A DNA stretch of 39,743 nt from an uncultured Bacillota bacterium (GTDB taxonomy: Bacteria; Bacillota_I; Bacilli_A; RF39; UBA660), in assembly GCA_946611635.1 (NCBI GenBank), contig CAMODW010000007.1, positions 1-39,743 of the forward strand, read 5' to 3'. The notes beneath the pieces are model-generated. The model made no database searches. It was given only the letters and a program-made list of their open reading frames with translations, and had not been told where the DNA came from. How positions within the stretch are numbered: position 1 is the stretch's first letter; the number at the start of each line of letters is the position of its first letter. Made by a program: the position numbers and the translations under genes. Below, piece after piece: positions 7,468 through 19,700 of this stretch.

Positions 7468-10290
7468 ATGAGAGTATTAGTAAAACCACATAAAGTATCA
7501 ATAGTAAATGATTTAGTAAATGAAAAGGAAATAAATATTACAAAGTGTTATTTTGAATTTAATGAAGAAATACCAAGTGATTATGTAAAGGAAGCATTAT
7601 TTACATATAATCATAAAACTTATAAACAAATAATATCAAATGATGAGTGTGATATACCTAATGAAGTATTAGAAGTAAAAGGACAAATAGAATTAGGAGT
7701 AGTAGCATATAAACTAGAGAATGAAGAATATGTTAAAAGATTTAATCCTGCACCAGATTATTTTAGTACTTTAACTGGATCATTGAAAGAGAATACAGAG
7801 AATAGTCAACCAATAACTCCAAGTGAATTAGAACAATATCAACAAGAGTTAGATGAAGGACTAAAAGAAGCACAAAATGTAGATATAGATGCAGAGAAAA
7901 GAGGAAACACTACTTATGTAACAGTAACTAGAAGAGATGGAACTTCAAAGACAGTTCAAATCAAAGATGGTTCTGGTGGTGGAGGTGGTGGAACTGAGTA
8001 CACTGCAGGAGACAATATTCATATAGATGAAAACAATGTAATAAGTGCAAAAGATACTATATATGATGATACAGAAGTTAGAGAATTAATAGAAGGATTA
8101 TCAGATGATAAAGTAGATAAAGTTGTAGGAAAAGGACTTTCTACTAATGATTTTACTAATGCAGAAAAAAATAAATTAGAAGATTTAGAAAACTATGATG
8201 ATTCTGAAATTAAAAGTATTTTAAATAGTGATAGTATTGTACAAGAGACAGGAACTAATGTAGAAATAGAAAACACTTCTAAAGGTAATATAAAACTTAA
8301 ATTAAAAGGTAATACAGAACAAATAAAATATAAAGGTAAAAGTTTATTAGGACAATATCCTACAAGTGCTAATAATAGTAATTTAGGAATGAATCCTGGT
8401 TCTACATTAACTAAAAGTGGAATAACATTCACAAGAGAAGCAGACCAGTCTATAACAGTAAAAGGAACATGTACTGGAGATATGGCAATGTTGACTTTAG
8501 GATCAATAGATGGTGGTGCATGGGCAGGACATTCTACAGTTTTTCCTGCAGGAGATTATAAGGTTGTATGGGAAGCAACAGAAGCATCTCCTATTGTTAT
8601 AATGTTATGGAAATATACATTAGATCACACTTATATTGGTGCAGATACTTTAAAATCATGGAATGATAAAAATTTAAGTGGTGTAATTAATTTTTCTCTT
8701 TCAGAAGACACTTCTATATTCTTAGGTTTAAATGGAAATAGTGCAGAAAGAGTACAAAGTAATGGTTTTAGAATAAAAATGATGTTATTAGATGCAAATG
8801 AAACAGATTATACATATGAACAATATGTAGGTGGAACTGCATCTCCTAATCCTGATTATCCACAAGATATTAATGTAGTTAGTGGAAATAATACAATTAA
8901 AATAGAAGGTAAGAATTTATTTGATAAAAATGCAATTGTATCAGGAAAGGCATTGAATAGAAATGATAATACTTTAATTAACTTAAATGGATATGCAACA
9001 AGTGATTATTGTAGAGTACAACCTAATATACAATATTATTTAGGTATAGAATATTCTTCAACAAATTATGGAATAGTATTTTATGATAAAAATAAGCAGT
9101 ATATAAGTGGTGCAAGATTAGGTAATGTTTTTGTTGCTCCAAATAATTGTTATTATGTAAGATTTACTTGGATAATTGAAAATTATGATATAAATTTAAT
9201 TCAATTAGAAAAAGGAAATAAAAGAACAACTTATAAAGAATATGAATCACAAAGTTATCCTATTAATTTAGGGACAATAGAATTATGTAAAATAGGAGAT
9301 TATCAAGATTATATTTATAGAGATAATGGTAAATGGTATTTACATAAAGAAACAGATAAAGTTATATTAAATGGTAGTGAAACATGGCAAAGGTGGTCAA
9401 CTACTACAAATAATATATTTAGGTATGCTAGTGACTGTTTAGTAGATAAAATAGTTAAATCATTATCTGCAGATGATATAGCAAAACTGTACAGTGATAA
9501 TTATATACCTGTAAGTGTAAATGATACACATCAAAGACTAATTCAGGGTATATGTGTTCAAGAAAGTGGTTGGGTAGCATTATATAATGATGAATATAAA
9601 ACAAAAACATTAGAGGAATTTAAAACATATGTATCAACACACAATATATTACTTTATTATGCTTTAAAAACTCCAACAGATACTGAAATAACTGATACAT
9701 TATTAATTAACCAATTGAATAATTTAATGTTAGCATATAGTTATGAGAACAAAACATATATAAATCAAAACAGTGCTAGTAGTCCATTTATATTAGATGT
9801 AACTGCAACACTTAATACTTTAAATGGTAAGACAGAAAGTAAGGTTGATCCAGAAACATTTAAAGAAGTTATGGAAACAAAACAAAATAAGATTATTGAA
9901 AAGCAAATTCATGGTTGGACTAAAATTACACAAGATGAAGATGCATTATTAGATATTAGACCTGAATTAAAAGCAGGATATACAAGATTTACTATTTTAG
10001 TATATTTAAGAAAAGGAAACATTAGACAGGGTATTAAATTTGAATTAACTGATAAAGAAATATTAAAATATGAACAAAAAATAAATAGAAACATGTTATG
10101 TTTAACAAAAGCATGTATTGATCCTAGTGGAAATAATGCACTAGCAAATTTAAAACAATGTTTAACTCCAGTATATGAAAATGATGTTATGATACCAGGA
10201 TTAATGAATCTGAAATATAATTTATATAAATATGATGGTACTGTAATAACTGGTTTAGATAATTTTGAATGGTGTATGTATGCAGAATAG
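7468..10290 (+). CDS. tail fibre / receptor-binding structural protein
   Basis: 'KDGSGGGGGGTEYTAGDNIHID', 'VDKVVGKGLSTNDFTNAEKNKL' phage fibre motifs; 940 aa. Confidence 0.75.
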   Translation: MRVLVKPHKVSIVNDLVNEKEINITKCYFEFNEEIPSDYVKEALFTYNHKTYKQIISNDECDIPNEVLEVKGQIELGVVAYKLENEEYVKRFNPAPDYFSTLTGSLKENTENSQPITPSELEQYQQELDEGLKEAQNVDIDAEKRGNTTYVTVTRRDGTSKTVQIKDGSGGGGGGTEYTAGDNIHIDENNVISAKDTIYDDTEVRELIEGLSDDKVDKVVGKGLSTNDFTNAEKNKLEDLENYDDSEIKSILNSDSIVQETGTNVEIENTSKGNIKLKLKGNTEQIKYKGKSLLGQYPTSANNSNLGMNPGSTLTKSGITFTREADQSITVKGTCTGDMAMLTLGSIDGGAWAGHSTVFPAGDYKVVWEATEASPIVIMLWKYTLDHTYIGADTLKSWNDKNLSGVINFSLSEDTSIFLGLNGNSAERVQSNGFRIKMMLLDANETDYTYEQYVGGTASPNPDYPQDINVVSGNNTIKIEGKNLFDKNAIVSGKALNRNDNTLINLNGYATSDYCRVQPNIQYYLGIEYSSTNYGIVFYDKNKQYISGARLGNVFVAPNNCYYVRFTWIIENYDINLIQLEKGNKRTTYKEYESQSYPINLGTIELCKIGDYQDYIYRDNGKWYLHKETDKVILNGSETWQRWSTTTNNIFRYASDCLVDKIVKSLSADDIAKLYSDNYIPVSVNDTHQRLIQGICVQESGWVALYNDEYKTKTLEEFKTYVSTHNILLYYALKTPTDTEITDTLLINQLNNLMLAYSYENKTYINQNSASSPFILDVTATLNTLNGKTESKVDPETFKEVMETKQNKIIEKQIHGWTKITQDEDALLDIRPELKAGYTRFTILVYLRKGNIRQGIKFELTDKEILKYEQKINRNMLCLTKACIDPSGNNALANLKQCLTPVYENDVMIPGLMNLKYNLYKYDGTVITGLDNFEWCMYAE

Positions 10291-10305
10291 ATAAGGAGGT
10301 AAGAT

Positions 10306-10899
10306 ATGACTGCAAAAGAGATGAAGATTAAAACATTTTCATTAATAGAGGAATATTTTCCTGAATTAAATAAATTAGCAGAAGATGAAGATGTTTTATA
10401 TAAAATAAATAGTGTAATTAATGCAATTCAGATGGATTTAATGCAACTTCGTAAAATAAATGGTTATAAAGAGTTATATGTAAATAAAACAGATGATAGA
10501 GATATAAACTTAAAAAATTTAATACCTAATTTATATCAAATAAAGAATATAACATTAGAAGATAGTTTAGGATATAATATGTCTGATGAAGTTACATTAA
10601 CAATACCTGATAATTATGAAGGAAAAATTAAGATATATTATTATCAATTACCTAAGTTAATGGTTTTAACTTTTGATTCAGAAGAAGAAAGTATTAATTA
10701 TGATAAAACATTTACTTTTGATTTAGATGATTTATTACTAGAGATAATGCCTTATGGTATAGCATCTGACTTATTAAAAATGGACATGATAAGTAATTAT
10801 GGTAAATATTTTCAAGAAGAATATATGATGAGAAAAAATCAAATTGATCCAAGATATACAGGTGGACAAGTAATCTTTGAAGGTGGGGTTGATGTATAA
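10306..10899 (+). CDS. head-tail connector (P22 gp4-like position)
   Basis: Position and size; overlaps next gene. Confidence 0.5.
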   Translation: MTAKEMKIKTFSLIEEYFPELNKLAEDEDVLYKINSVINAIQMDLMQLRKINGYKELYVNKTDDRDINLKNLIPNLYQIKNITLEDSLGYNMSDEVTLTIPDNYEGKIKIYYYQLPKLMVLTFDSEEESINYDKTFTFDLDDLLLEIMPYGIASDLLKMDMISNYGKYFQEEYMMRKNQIDPRYTGGQVIFEGGVDV

Positions 10900-12659
10900 T
10901 GTCAAGTTTAAAAGATTTAATGACAAGAAAATATGGTAATTTTAGAGGTGTAGATTTTTCTAATCATGAAGTAATGTTATCAAGAAGTCCATTAGCACTT
11001 AATATGTGGAAAAACTATGAAGATAATGGTTGTATAGAGACTAGACCTGGTATGAAGTTACTTAATACATTTAGTAATAAAATACTAGGTCTTTTTTTCT
11101 TGAATTTAAGTGGTGTACAACATGTTTTAGTGCATAGTGGTACTAAGTTATTAAAATGGAATAATTTTCCTAATAGTCCTGCAGAAACAACAGAATTATG
11201 GACTAATATGAATGTAGTGGAAAGTAGAAGTTTTATATATGAAGATGTATTATTTATTATGGATGGTACAAATTATTTAGAATATGATGGAAATACAATA
11301 AAAGAAGTAGTAGGAACAATACCTATGACTTCTTATTATAAAAATCCTGATGGATCAACAAGTATTGATTTAGAAACTGATACTGATTTAGTATATCAAC
11401 CAGTTAATTGTTTAACTTCACTAAGAAAGAATGCTTTTATAGCAGATGGTGTATCTGTAAATTATCAATTAGATGCAGAAAACTTAGATTCTGCTTCAAT
11501 ATATCTTATGGAAGCACTAGTAGATGGTCAGTTAAAAAGAGAAAATACTGATTTTACAGTTAATAGAACAACTGGTGTAGTAACATTTACTTATGGTACT
11601 CCAGAAAAAGATACAGAAGTAGTTATAACATATTCAAAAACTGGTAGAGGTTATAAAGACAGAATATTAAGATGCAATTTAACATGTGAATTTGATAATA
11701 GAATATTCTTTAGTGGTAATCCAGATTATCCGAATGGAGTATTCCATAGTGAATTAAATGATCCTAGATATGTAAGAGATACTGCATATTATGAATGTGG
11801 GTTAGATAAAGCACTAGTAAGAGCAATAATACCAGGTAATAGAATATTATGGATTATTAAAGAAATAAATCAAAATACTAGTAGTGTATATTATTTAAAT
11901 CCTACATTAGATAGTACATATAATAAGATATATCCTAGTGAAAATGGTTCAATAGCATTAGGTTGTGTATCAACAGGAATTAATTTTAATGATGATATAG
12001 TGTTCTTTTCTAATAAAGGACTTGAAGGAATATCATCTAGTGCATTATATAGTGAACAAGTACTACAACATAGGTCAAGTCTAGTAGATGGTAAAATGGT
12101 ATATGAAAATGATTATACTAATGTTAAATTAGCAGAATATAATGGTTATTTGCTATGTTTAATAGGTTCACATGTATATTTAGCAGATAGCAGACAAAAA
12201 TATCAAGATGATTCAAATGATATAGAATATGAGTGGTTTTATTGGGAATTACCTTTTAATATCACATTTATTAAGGAATATAGACAAAGTTTATACTTAG
12301 GTAATGATATAGGTCAATTATTCAAATTGGAAGGTATAAATGATAATGGAGAAGATATAGAGAGTATTTGGACAACTCCTAAAGATAACTTCGGTTATCC
12401 TAGTTATACTAAAACAACTAATAAGAGAGGTAATGTAGCAGAATTAAAACCAATGAATAATGATTATATACATGTAGATACAATAGTAGATGGAACATTA
12501 AAAGAAAAAAAAGTATTTGATGATAGTAAAGGTTATATAGCATATAGAATAAAAGATAAAAAATTTAAAAATATACAATTGAAATTCAGTTCAAATAAAC
12601 CATTTGGACTTTTTTCATGTACTCTACAGGGATTTGTAGCAGGGTATATAAAGAGATAG
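10899..12659 (+). CDS. P22 gp10-like packaged-DNA stabilisation / tail protein
   Basis: 'FRGVDFSNHEVMLSRSPLALNMWKNYEDNGCIETRPGMKLL' typical of short-tail connector proteins. Confidence 0.65.
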   Translation: MSSLKDLMTRKYGNFRGVDFSNHEVMLSRSPLALNMWKNYEDNGCIETRPGMKLLNTFSNKILGLFFLNLSGVQHVLVHSGTKLLKWNNFPNSPAETTELWTNMNVVESRSFIYEDVLFIMDGTNYLEYDGNTIKEVVGTIPMTSYYKNPDGSTSIDLETDTDLVYQPVNCLTSLRKNAFIADGVSVNYQLDAENLDSASIYLMEALVDGQLKRENTDFTVNRTTGVVTFTYGTPEKDTEVVITYSKTGRGYKDRILRCNLTCEFDNRIFFSGNPDYPNGVFHSELNDPRYVRDTAYYECGLDKALVRAIIPGNRILWIIKEINQNTSSVYYLNPTLDSTYNKIYPSENGSIALGCVSTGINFNDDIVFFSNKGLEGISSSALYSEQVLQHRSSLVDGKMVYENDYTNVKLAEYNGYLLCLIGSHVYLADSRQKYQDDSNDIEYEWFYWELPFNITFIKEYRQSLYLGNDIGQLFKLEGINDNGEDIESIWTTPKDNFGYPSYTKTTNKRGNVAELKPMNNDYIHVDTIVDGTLKEKKVFDDSKGYIAYRIKDKKFKNIQLKFSSNKPFGLFSCTLQGFVAGYIKR

Positions 12660-12671
12660 GAGGAATAAAAA

Positions 12672-13757
12672 ATGGAAGATGAAAGATTAAGTAAAATTAA
12701 CCAAGAACGAGATTTAGCACTTCAACAAAGTAATAATACTTATAACCAAATATTACAAGATAATCAAAACTTGTATAATCAACAACAACAATATACAACA
12801 GATTATCTGAATACTCAAAATGATGTTTTAGATAAGCAACTAGCATTTAATGAACAAAAAATAGAACAACAAAAAGAAGTTGCTAGAAAAAATATGGAAA
12901 CAGAACAAAAGAAAGCAAGAAACGATTATGAAAGTTTTATTAACCCTTATGGTTATAGAAACGAAAATCTTGCAGAAAGAGGATTATTAAAATCTGGTGT
13001 GTCTGAGACATCAATGTTAGGAGGTTTTAATTCATATCAAAATAGACTTGCTAGTGCTAATAAAGCAATGCAAGATGCTTTTACTCAATATGATAATGAT
13101 ATGAATCAAGCAAGATTAAATAATGATGTACAGAAAGCACAAAATGCTTTAAATGCTTTAAAAATGAATTTAGAATTTGCAGAAACATTTTACACTAATA
13201 AGTCTAACACTATGCAAAATCAATTATCTAATAGTCAGTCTCTTAATAGTGATTACTATAATAGGTATCAAACTGAATATGGTAATATTCAAGCAGAAAG
13301 ACAAAGAGCAGAACAAATTAGACAATGGGAAGCAGAAATGGCAGAAAAACAAAGACAATATAATGAAACACTTGCTTTCCAAAAAGCACAAGCAGATCAA
13401 GAACAAGCAAATTGGGAAAGACAATATGCACTTGCACAACAAGCAAAGGCAAGTTCTGGAGGTGGTTCAAGATCATCTAGTTCTAAAAAAACTGGTGGTG
13501 GTACAACATTAACAGATAATTCTAAAAAATCATCTAGTAATGATTTACCGGCATTATTTTCTGTAGCAGGGGCATTATTAGGAGGTACAACAAATAATTC
13601 AACAAAGTTATCTAATCAAGCACAAGCATTTGTTAGACAAGTATCCAGTGGGAAATATAATATTAAAGATGTAAATAATGAAATATATAAACAATATAGG
13701 GGTAATAATATAAGTAAAAAAGTAGCAGATGAATTATTTAATTATTATAACAAATAA
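12672..13757 (+). CDS. coiled-coil Gln-rich virion/internal protein
   Basis: Gln-rich coiled coil, glycine/serine linker; adjacent to giant virion protein. Confidence 0.6.
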   Translation: MEDERLSKINQERDLALQQSNNTYNQILQDNQNLYNQQQQYTTDYLNTQNDVLDKQLAFNEQKIEQQKEVARKNMETEQKKARNDYESFINPYGYRNENLAERGLLKSGVSETSMLGGFNSYQNRLASANKAMQDAFTQYDNDMNQARLNNDVQKAQNALNALKMNLEFAETFYTNKSNTMQNQLSNSQSLNSDYYNRYQTEYGNIQAERQRAEQIRQWEAEMAEKQRQYNETLAFQKAQADQEQANWERQYALAQQAKASSGGGSRSSSSKKTGGGTTLTDNSKKSSSNDLPALFSVAGALLGGTTNNSTKLSNQAQAFVRQVSSGKYNIKDVNNEIYKQYRGNNISKKVADELFNYYNK

Positions 13758-13772
13758 AAGGAGGTGTTATAA

Positions 13773-16700
13773 ATGAGTGCTTTTGATGATTATATTGAAA
13801 GTAGAAAAAAAGGTAAAAAAGGGAAACAAGCAACTGTTCCTATTACTCAAACTATAAATAATAAAAAACAAGATAAAAAAATAACTTCTTTTGATGAATA
13901 TGTTGCAAGTGTTAATGGTAAAACATTACCAAAATATTATGAATCAATGTCTCCAATAATTAAAAGAGATGTTTTTAATGATAAAGCATTATTTGATTCG
14001 GATTATACATATGAACAAAAAAGAAATATGTTAATTAAAGAAAAAGAAGATGTATCAAAAAAACTTGCTAATTTTAATTCAAAAAATAATTTTACATTTG
14101 GTTCTAATCCTTTTGGTGTAAGTGGTAATTCTCAATATAACGAAAACTACTCTATAACTCCTTACCAAGCAAGAATGTATGCACAGTCTCAAATAAATAC
14201 AGGTTTATTAAATCCGAAAAACAAAAAAAATCAGAAAGCAACAAACTTTTTTGAAGAAATGCAAAAAATAAATAAAATGAGTGATAAAGAAATTGTTAAA
14301 AAATATAATGATTTATATCACGATCCTGAAAGAGTAGAGAATGTTAAAAAGTTAGAAAAAATAAATAAAAAACAACCTTTATATGATTATTTATCTAACT
14401 ATGAAAAAGTTCAAAATGAAGATTATACATTTGGAACACATTCAATAGCAGGTTTAGAAAGTGCATTTGGTCTAGTAACAAAACCACAATATAAAACAAA
14501 AGATATTAATGGAAAAGATGTTACAGTAGAATTACCTGGTTATTGGGAAATGAAAAGTGATAAAGCAATTAGTGAGTCTGATTCTACTGCAGAAAGAATA
14601 TTTGCACAGGGTATAAGATCAACTACTCAAATGATACCGACATTAGTAATACATTCTATGGCAAATGTTTTAGCACCTGGTTCAACTGTTGCACCTACTG
14701 TAGTATCAATGTCTAAAATAGGTGCAGATTCATACAGAGGTTCTAGAAGTGAAAAAATATTAGAAGGACATTCTAAAGAACAAGCATCATTATATGCAAC
14801 AGGAGATGCATTAATTGAAGTTGGAACAGAAATGATGTTTGATTCGTTTAAATTATTGTCTAATAAACCTATATTTAATACAAGTAAATTAACTAATAAA
14901 ATACATAATAGAGTTGCACAAAATTTAGTTAAATTAGGATTAAGTGGTATAGAAGAAGGAACTGAAGAAGCAGTAGGTGCATTATTAAGACCTGCTTTAA
15001 AGAAAATTACATTAAATGAAGATAATGGTAAACCATATTTTCAAAAAGTATTAGAAGATGAAAATTTAGTTGAAAGTTTTTTCTCTGCTATGGTATCATC
15101 TGCAATATTAGGTGGTCAAACTAGTGTTAGAGAAACAAGAAATCTTAGTGCAATTGATAATGCAACATTTGATAATATTGAAGCAGAAATAGGCAGAAAA
15201 TTAACTGAACCTGAATTAAAACGAGTTATTGAAGATGTTTCTAAAATTAATGAAAGAATGTTAGAAAATAATTCTAGAAATATTGGAGAAATTATTGAAG
15301 AAGCAACTAATAATTTTATTCAAAATAATAATAATGATAATAATAATAGTTATCTTCAAACAGAGTTGCAACAATTAACAGAACAAAGAAAGACTGCAGT
15401 AACTCCTCAACAAATATCTCAAATAGATGCTCGTATAAGTGAAATACAACAACAATTATCTGAAGTTCAAGATAAAGTTAATTTACCAGGTATAAATCAA
15501 TTACAAAGTAATAATACTAATGGATTTAAGTATGAATTGACTAATAATGAAAAAGTAAATACTTTATATAAATCTGCTAATCAATATTTAGATGATAGTC
15601 AACAAACACATGATCTAGTAAATACTATTGAAAAAGTAGTTAGTGATAAAGGTTATAATATCTTATTTGATGATACAATAGGAGATAATGTAAATGCACA
15701 AATTAGATCATTAAATGGGGAAATTGAAATAAAATTAAACCCTAACACAGATAGAGCAGGAGAATTCTTACTAGCACATGAAATAACTCATGCTATAGGT
15801 ACAGAAGAAATGAAATCTATGGTAATGGAATATGCTACAAAAAATAGTGAATTCAATAATGCTTTAGAAACATTAAAACAAAACTATAAAACTAGTGAAA
15901 TAACTGATGAAGTACTTGCAGACATTTCAGGTCAACTATTCGGTAATCAAGAGTTTATTAATAGTCTAGTAATGCAAAATACAACTGAGTCTAAAAAAAT
16001 TATTAGAATAGCATATGAAAAAATTAAAAGATTATTAAATCAATTGACTGAAAAAGGTAGATATAGAAACTTCGTTCAAGACTTAGAAAATAAGTGGAGA
16101 GAAGCATATAGAATTTCAACTACAGAACAAGCAATTAGTAATCTTAAAGGAGATACTTATTATCATAGAAATGTTGAAAATAATGCTAATTTAGGTTATA
16201 ATAATAATGGTATTGAACGAACATTTAATACTATAGAAGAAGCAGTAGAAGATGATCCTAGAAAATTAACTTTTACTAAGTATAATACTAGTGTTGACTT
16301 TTTTAATTTATCTTATGAAGATATGAAAAAAGCAATAAAAATAGGTTCTAAATATGCTTTAGAAGCACAACAATTAGGATTAGATAATTATTCATTTAAT
16401 GATAATAAATATAATTATTATATTGATATTCTAGATAAAAACAATAATGCTTTTGGTGTAACTCACATTGAAACAATAAATAGTATTAGTAAGGAGGTAG
16501 CAAATGAAACAAATCCTAACAAAAATAGCAGAAATACTTTGGAAAGTTCCGAATATGAAGGAAGGGATAGTAGTATCAATATTGAATCCACTGAAAACAG
16601 AGGAACAAGCAAAGGAAATGTTACATTACCTGGAATCAAACAAAGACAACAAAGAAGTAATGAGAATAGACAGAATATTGAAAATGACTTTACAAATAGC

Positions 16701-19700
16701 AGGGAAGAACTAGATAATAGTTCTTTTTTAATGGATAATAAAGGAAGACAATTATCTAAAGATCAACAGGAGTTCTTTAAAAATAGTAAAGTTAAAGATG
16801 AAAATGGAAATCTTATGGTTATGTATCATGGAACTCCTAATGGAGACTTTACTGTATTTAATCCAGGAAGTTATTTTAGTGAAAGACAAGAATATGCTAG
16901 TGGTTACGAAAACGAAAGTGCAAGTAGTATAAGTAGTGGTAAAAAAACTACAACTCCAAAAACATATGAAGTATATCTTAATATAACTAATCCATTTACT
17001 TTACAAGATGAAACTGCAAAAAACATTTACTTAAATGAATATATAAAAGGTGGTAATTCTTTATACTATGATCCATATACAGATTATACAGATACTATTA
17101 ATAATATGGAAGAAATAGACTGGACTGAAGGAGAAGATTTAAGAGAATGGTTAAAAGAAAACCACCCAGAATATGATGGTTTAATTCTTGATGAAGGTGG
17201 AGATGGTGGATATGGAATGGCAGAATATATATGGAGAGGCAAGTCATATGTACCTTTTAATTCTAATCAAATAAAAAATGTAAGTAATCAAAATCCTACA
17301 TCTGATTCTGATATAAGATATTCTAAAAACACTAACATAACAGATAGTAATGGTAGAAAAATAAGCAAAGAACAACAAGAATATTTTAAAGATAGTAAGG
17401 CAAGAGATGAAAGTGGAAAATTAGAAGTTGTATATCATACTACAACAGAAGATGGTTATCAATTTAATGAATTTAATCCGGTTGGTACTCCAGGTTACAG
17501 ATTTGGAGATCAAGTAGTTAATTATTATACTGATTCTGCAGATATGTCTGGAAGTTATGCAGACCAAGATTATATAATGGCAGATACTAAGAGAATAACT
17601 TCTATGGAAGAAGTGCAGGAATATATTAAAGATAAAAATGAATTAGGTTGGGGTAGTGATAAAACTTATGAATTAATACAAGATAATGGTAAATATAAAT
17701 TAATAGATAATTCTAAAGTACCTAACACTAATAAAACATGGAAACAAGTTTATGATGAAGCAAATGAATATAAAAACACATTAACTGAAAAAGAATTATC
17801 ACAGTTTAATGATATGTTTGATAAAATTAGTGATTATAATTCTGATGGTAAATATAATATTGATAGTTATTTAATGAATAATAATTATAAATTTGGTTCA
17901 GAAGAAGATGCTATTGCACAAAAATTCCTTAATATTGATAATAAAAATGTATATGAAAGAGGAATATATTTTGATGCATTATTTAGAAATGCAAAATATC
18001 ATACAATAGGGGAATTTAATGATAAACAAGATTTATTTAGGAATATAAAAAGCAAAGGTTCAACATTAGCAAAAAGACAATATGAAGGATATGTTAATAT
18101 AACTAATCCTTATGTTGTAGATGCAGAAAAAAGAAATTGGAATCAAGTTATATCACAGTCAAATGATTTTATAGATGAATTAGAAGAACGAGTACCACAA
18201 ACTAAAAAAGACGAATTAACAAGATTATATCAAGAAAGTGCTAATAAAAGTTCCGATTTAAGACTTGAACATGACAAAACAAAAATGTTTTTAGATCAAA
18301 TTGATAGATTTTTAGAGGTGGATAAAAACACTGATAAAATAAAGAAAGTTGCAGATAGAATAGGTTATGATGTTATTGATAAAATAACTTCCGGTATAAC
18401 TGAAAACTTAGGAGTAAACACATATTATGCTTTAGCAGAACAATTAGAATTAGAAAATGTAATTGGAAAAGAAACTTCTAAAATGATAATAGATGATTTT
18501 GTAATACCTGAACAAGTGCAAAAATGGTTAACAAAAAATTATAATAAGCAACTTAAAATAAAAGATTTAGGTGTTGAAACAAATTTAATTAGAAGAGAAT
18601 ATGGTGTAGATAAAATATCTATAGGGGAATTATTTGATAAATATCAAAAAGCATATAATGAATTTGATAAATACAGAATGCCATATAATTATTTTATTGA
18701 AAAAATTTCTAATGATTCTAGTGATGAAGGACATGTTGATTTAGGTTATGAATTAAATGATATATTTGAAACTAGAGCAGAAATTAAGGGTGCAGATGCA
18801 GTTGGAGAAGAACTTGCACAAGCATCAAGTGTAGGTTGGAGTAAACCTGAATTAATTAGATTATGGGGTACTTCTAAGACAACTAATGATGTAGTAAAAG
18901 AAATAATTGCTTCAAATAAAGATGGAATAACTAATTATGATGGTGTAATTATTAAAAATGTATATGATTATGGTGGTAAATCTGGGGATACTAAAAGTGC
19001 TAATAATTTATACATAACATTTAATTCAAATCAATTTAAAGCATTAGATAATAATCAACCAACAAGTGATCAAGATATAAGATATTCTAATGAAAATGAT
19101 GAATGGAATAATTGGTTAGATAGAAACTTTAAATCAACTGGTACTACAACTAAATTAAATGAAATTAGATTACCTAAAAAGGATATTAAGTTACCTGGAG
19201 TTAATAAACAAGATAAAGTAAGTGATATTGAATTACCATTTGAAACAGATGATTTACCATTTGATATGGAAGATAGTTCTGATAGTATAACTAATAATAT
19301 AGATCAAACTACAGTTAATAGAATCACTAAGAACTTAAAATCTGAATTAGGTTTAAATGGAAATGAAATATCTGAATTTAAAAGAGTTCTATTTGAAATA
19401 TCTAATAAAGATAATATAAGTAAAAATGAAATTAAAAATATCATAGAAGAAAGATTTGCAGAAAAAACTTTAAAACATAGAATGGATGATATTATAGATA
19501 TTCAAAGATACTTGAAAAAACAAAAAATTAATGTTTCAGATAGAATAAAAGCAGATATAACCGATTATAGTGATTTTAGACAAAGAAACTATGGTAAGAT
19601 TAATTTTTCAAAAGAAGGTCAAAGTGTAGATGTTATATATCAAGAATTATCTGATATGTTCCCAAGTTATTTCTCAAAAGACATATTAAGTGATTCAGAT

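Noticed and set aside
13177-13512. 111-aa internal ORF within the Gln-rich virion protein
   Set aside because: No SD, low-complexity product explained by frame-shifted CAA/AAA-rich sequence, unlike 16504-16713
16480-16720. Giant gene as two genes fused by a sequencing frameshift
   Set aside because: The 2920-aa frame is open and shows recognisable linker (LPGIK) and module motifs on both sides, so the overlap is better read as an internal ORF
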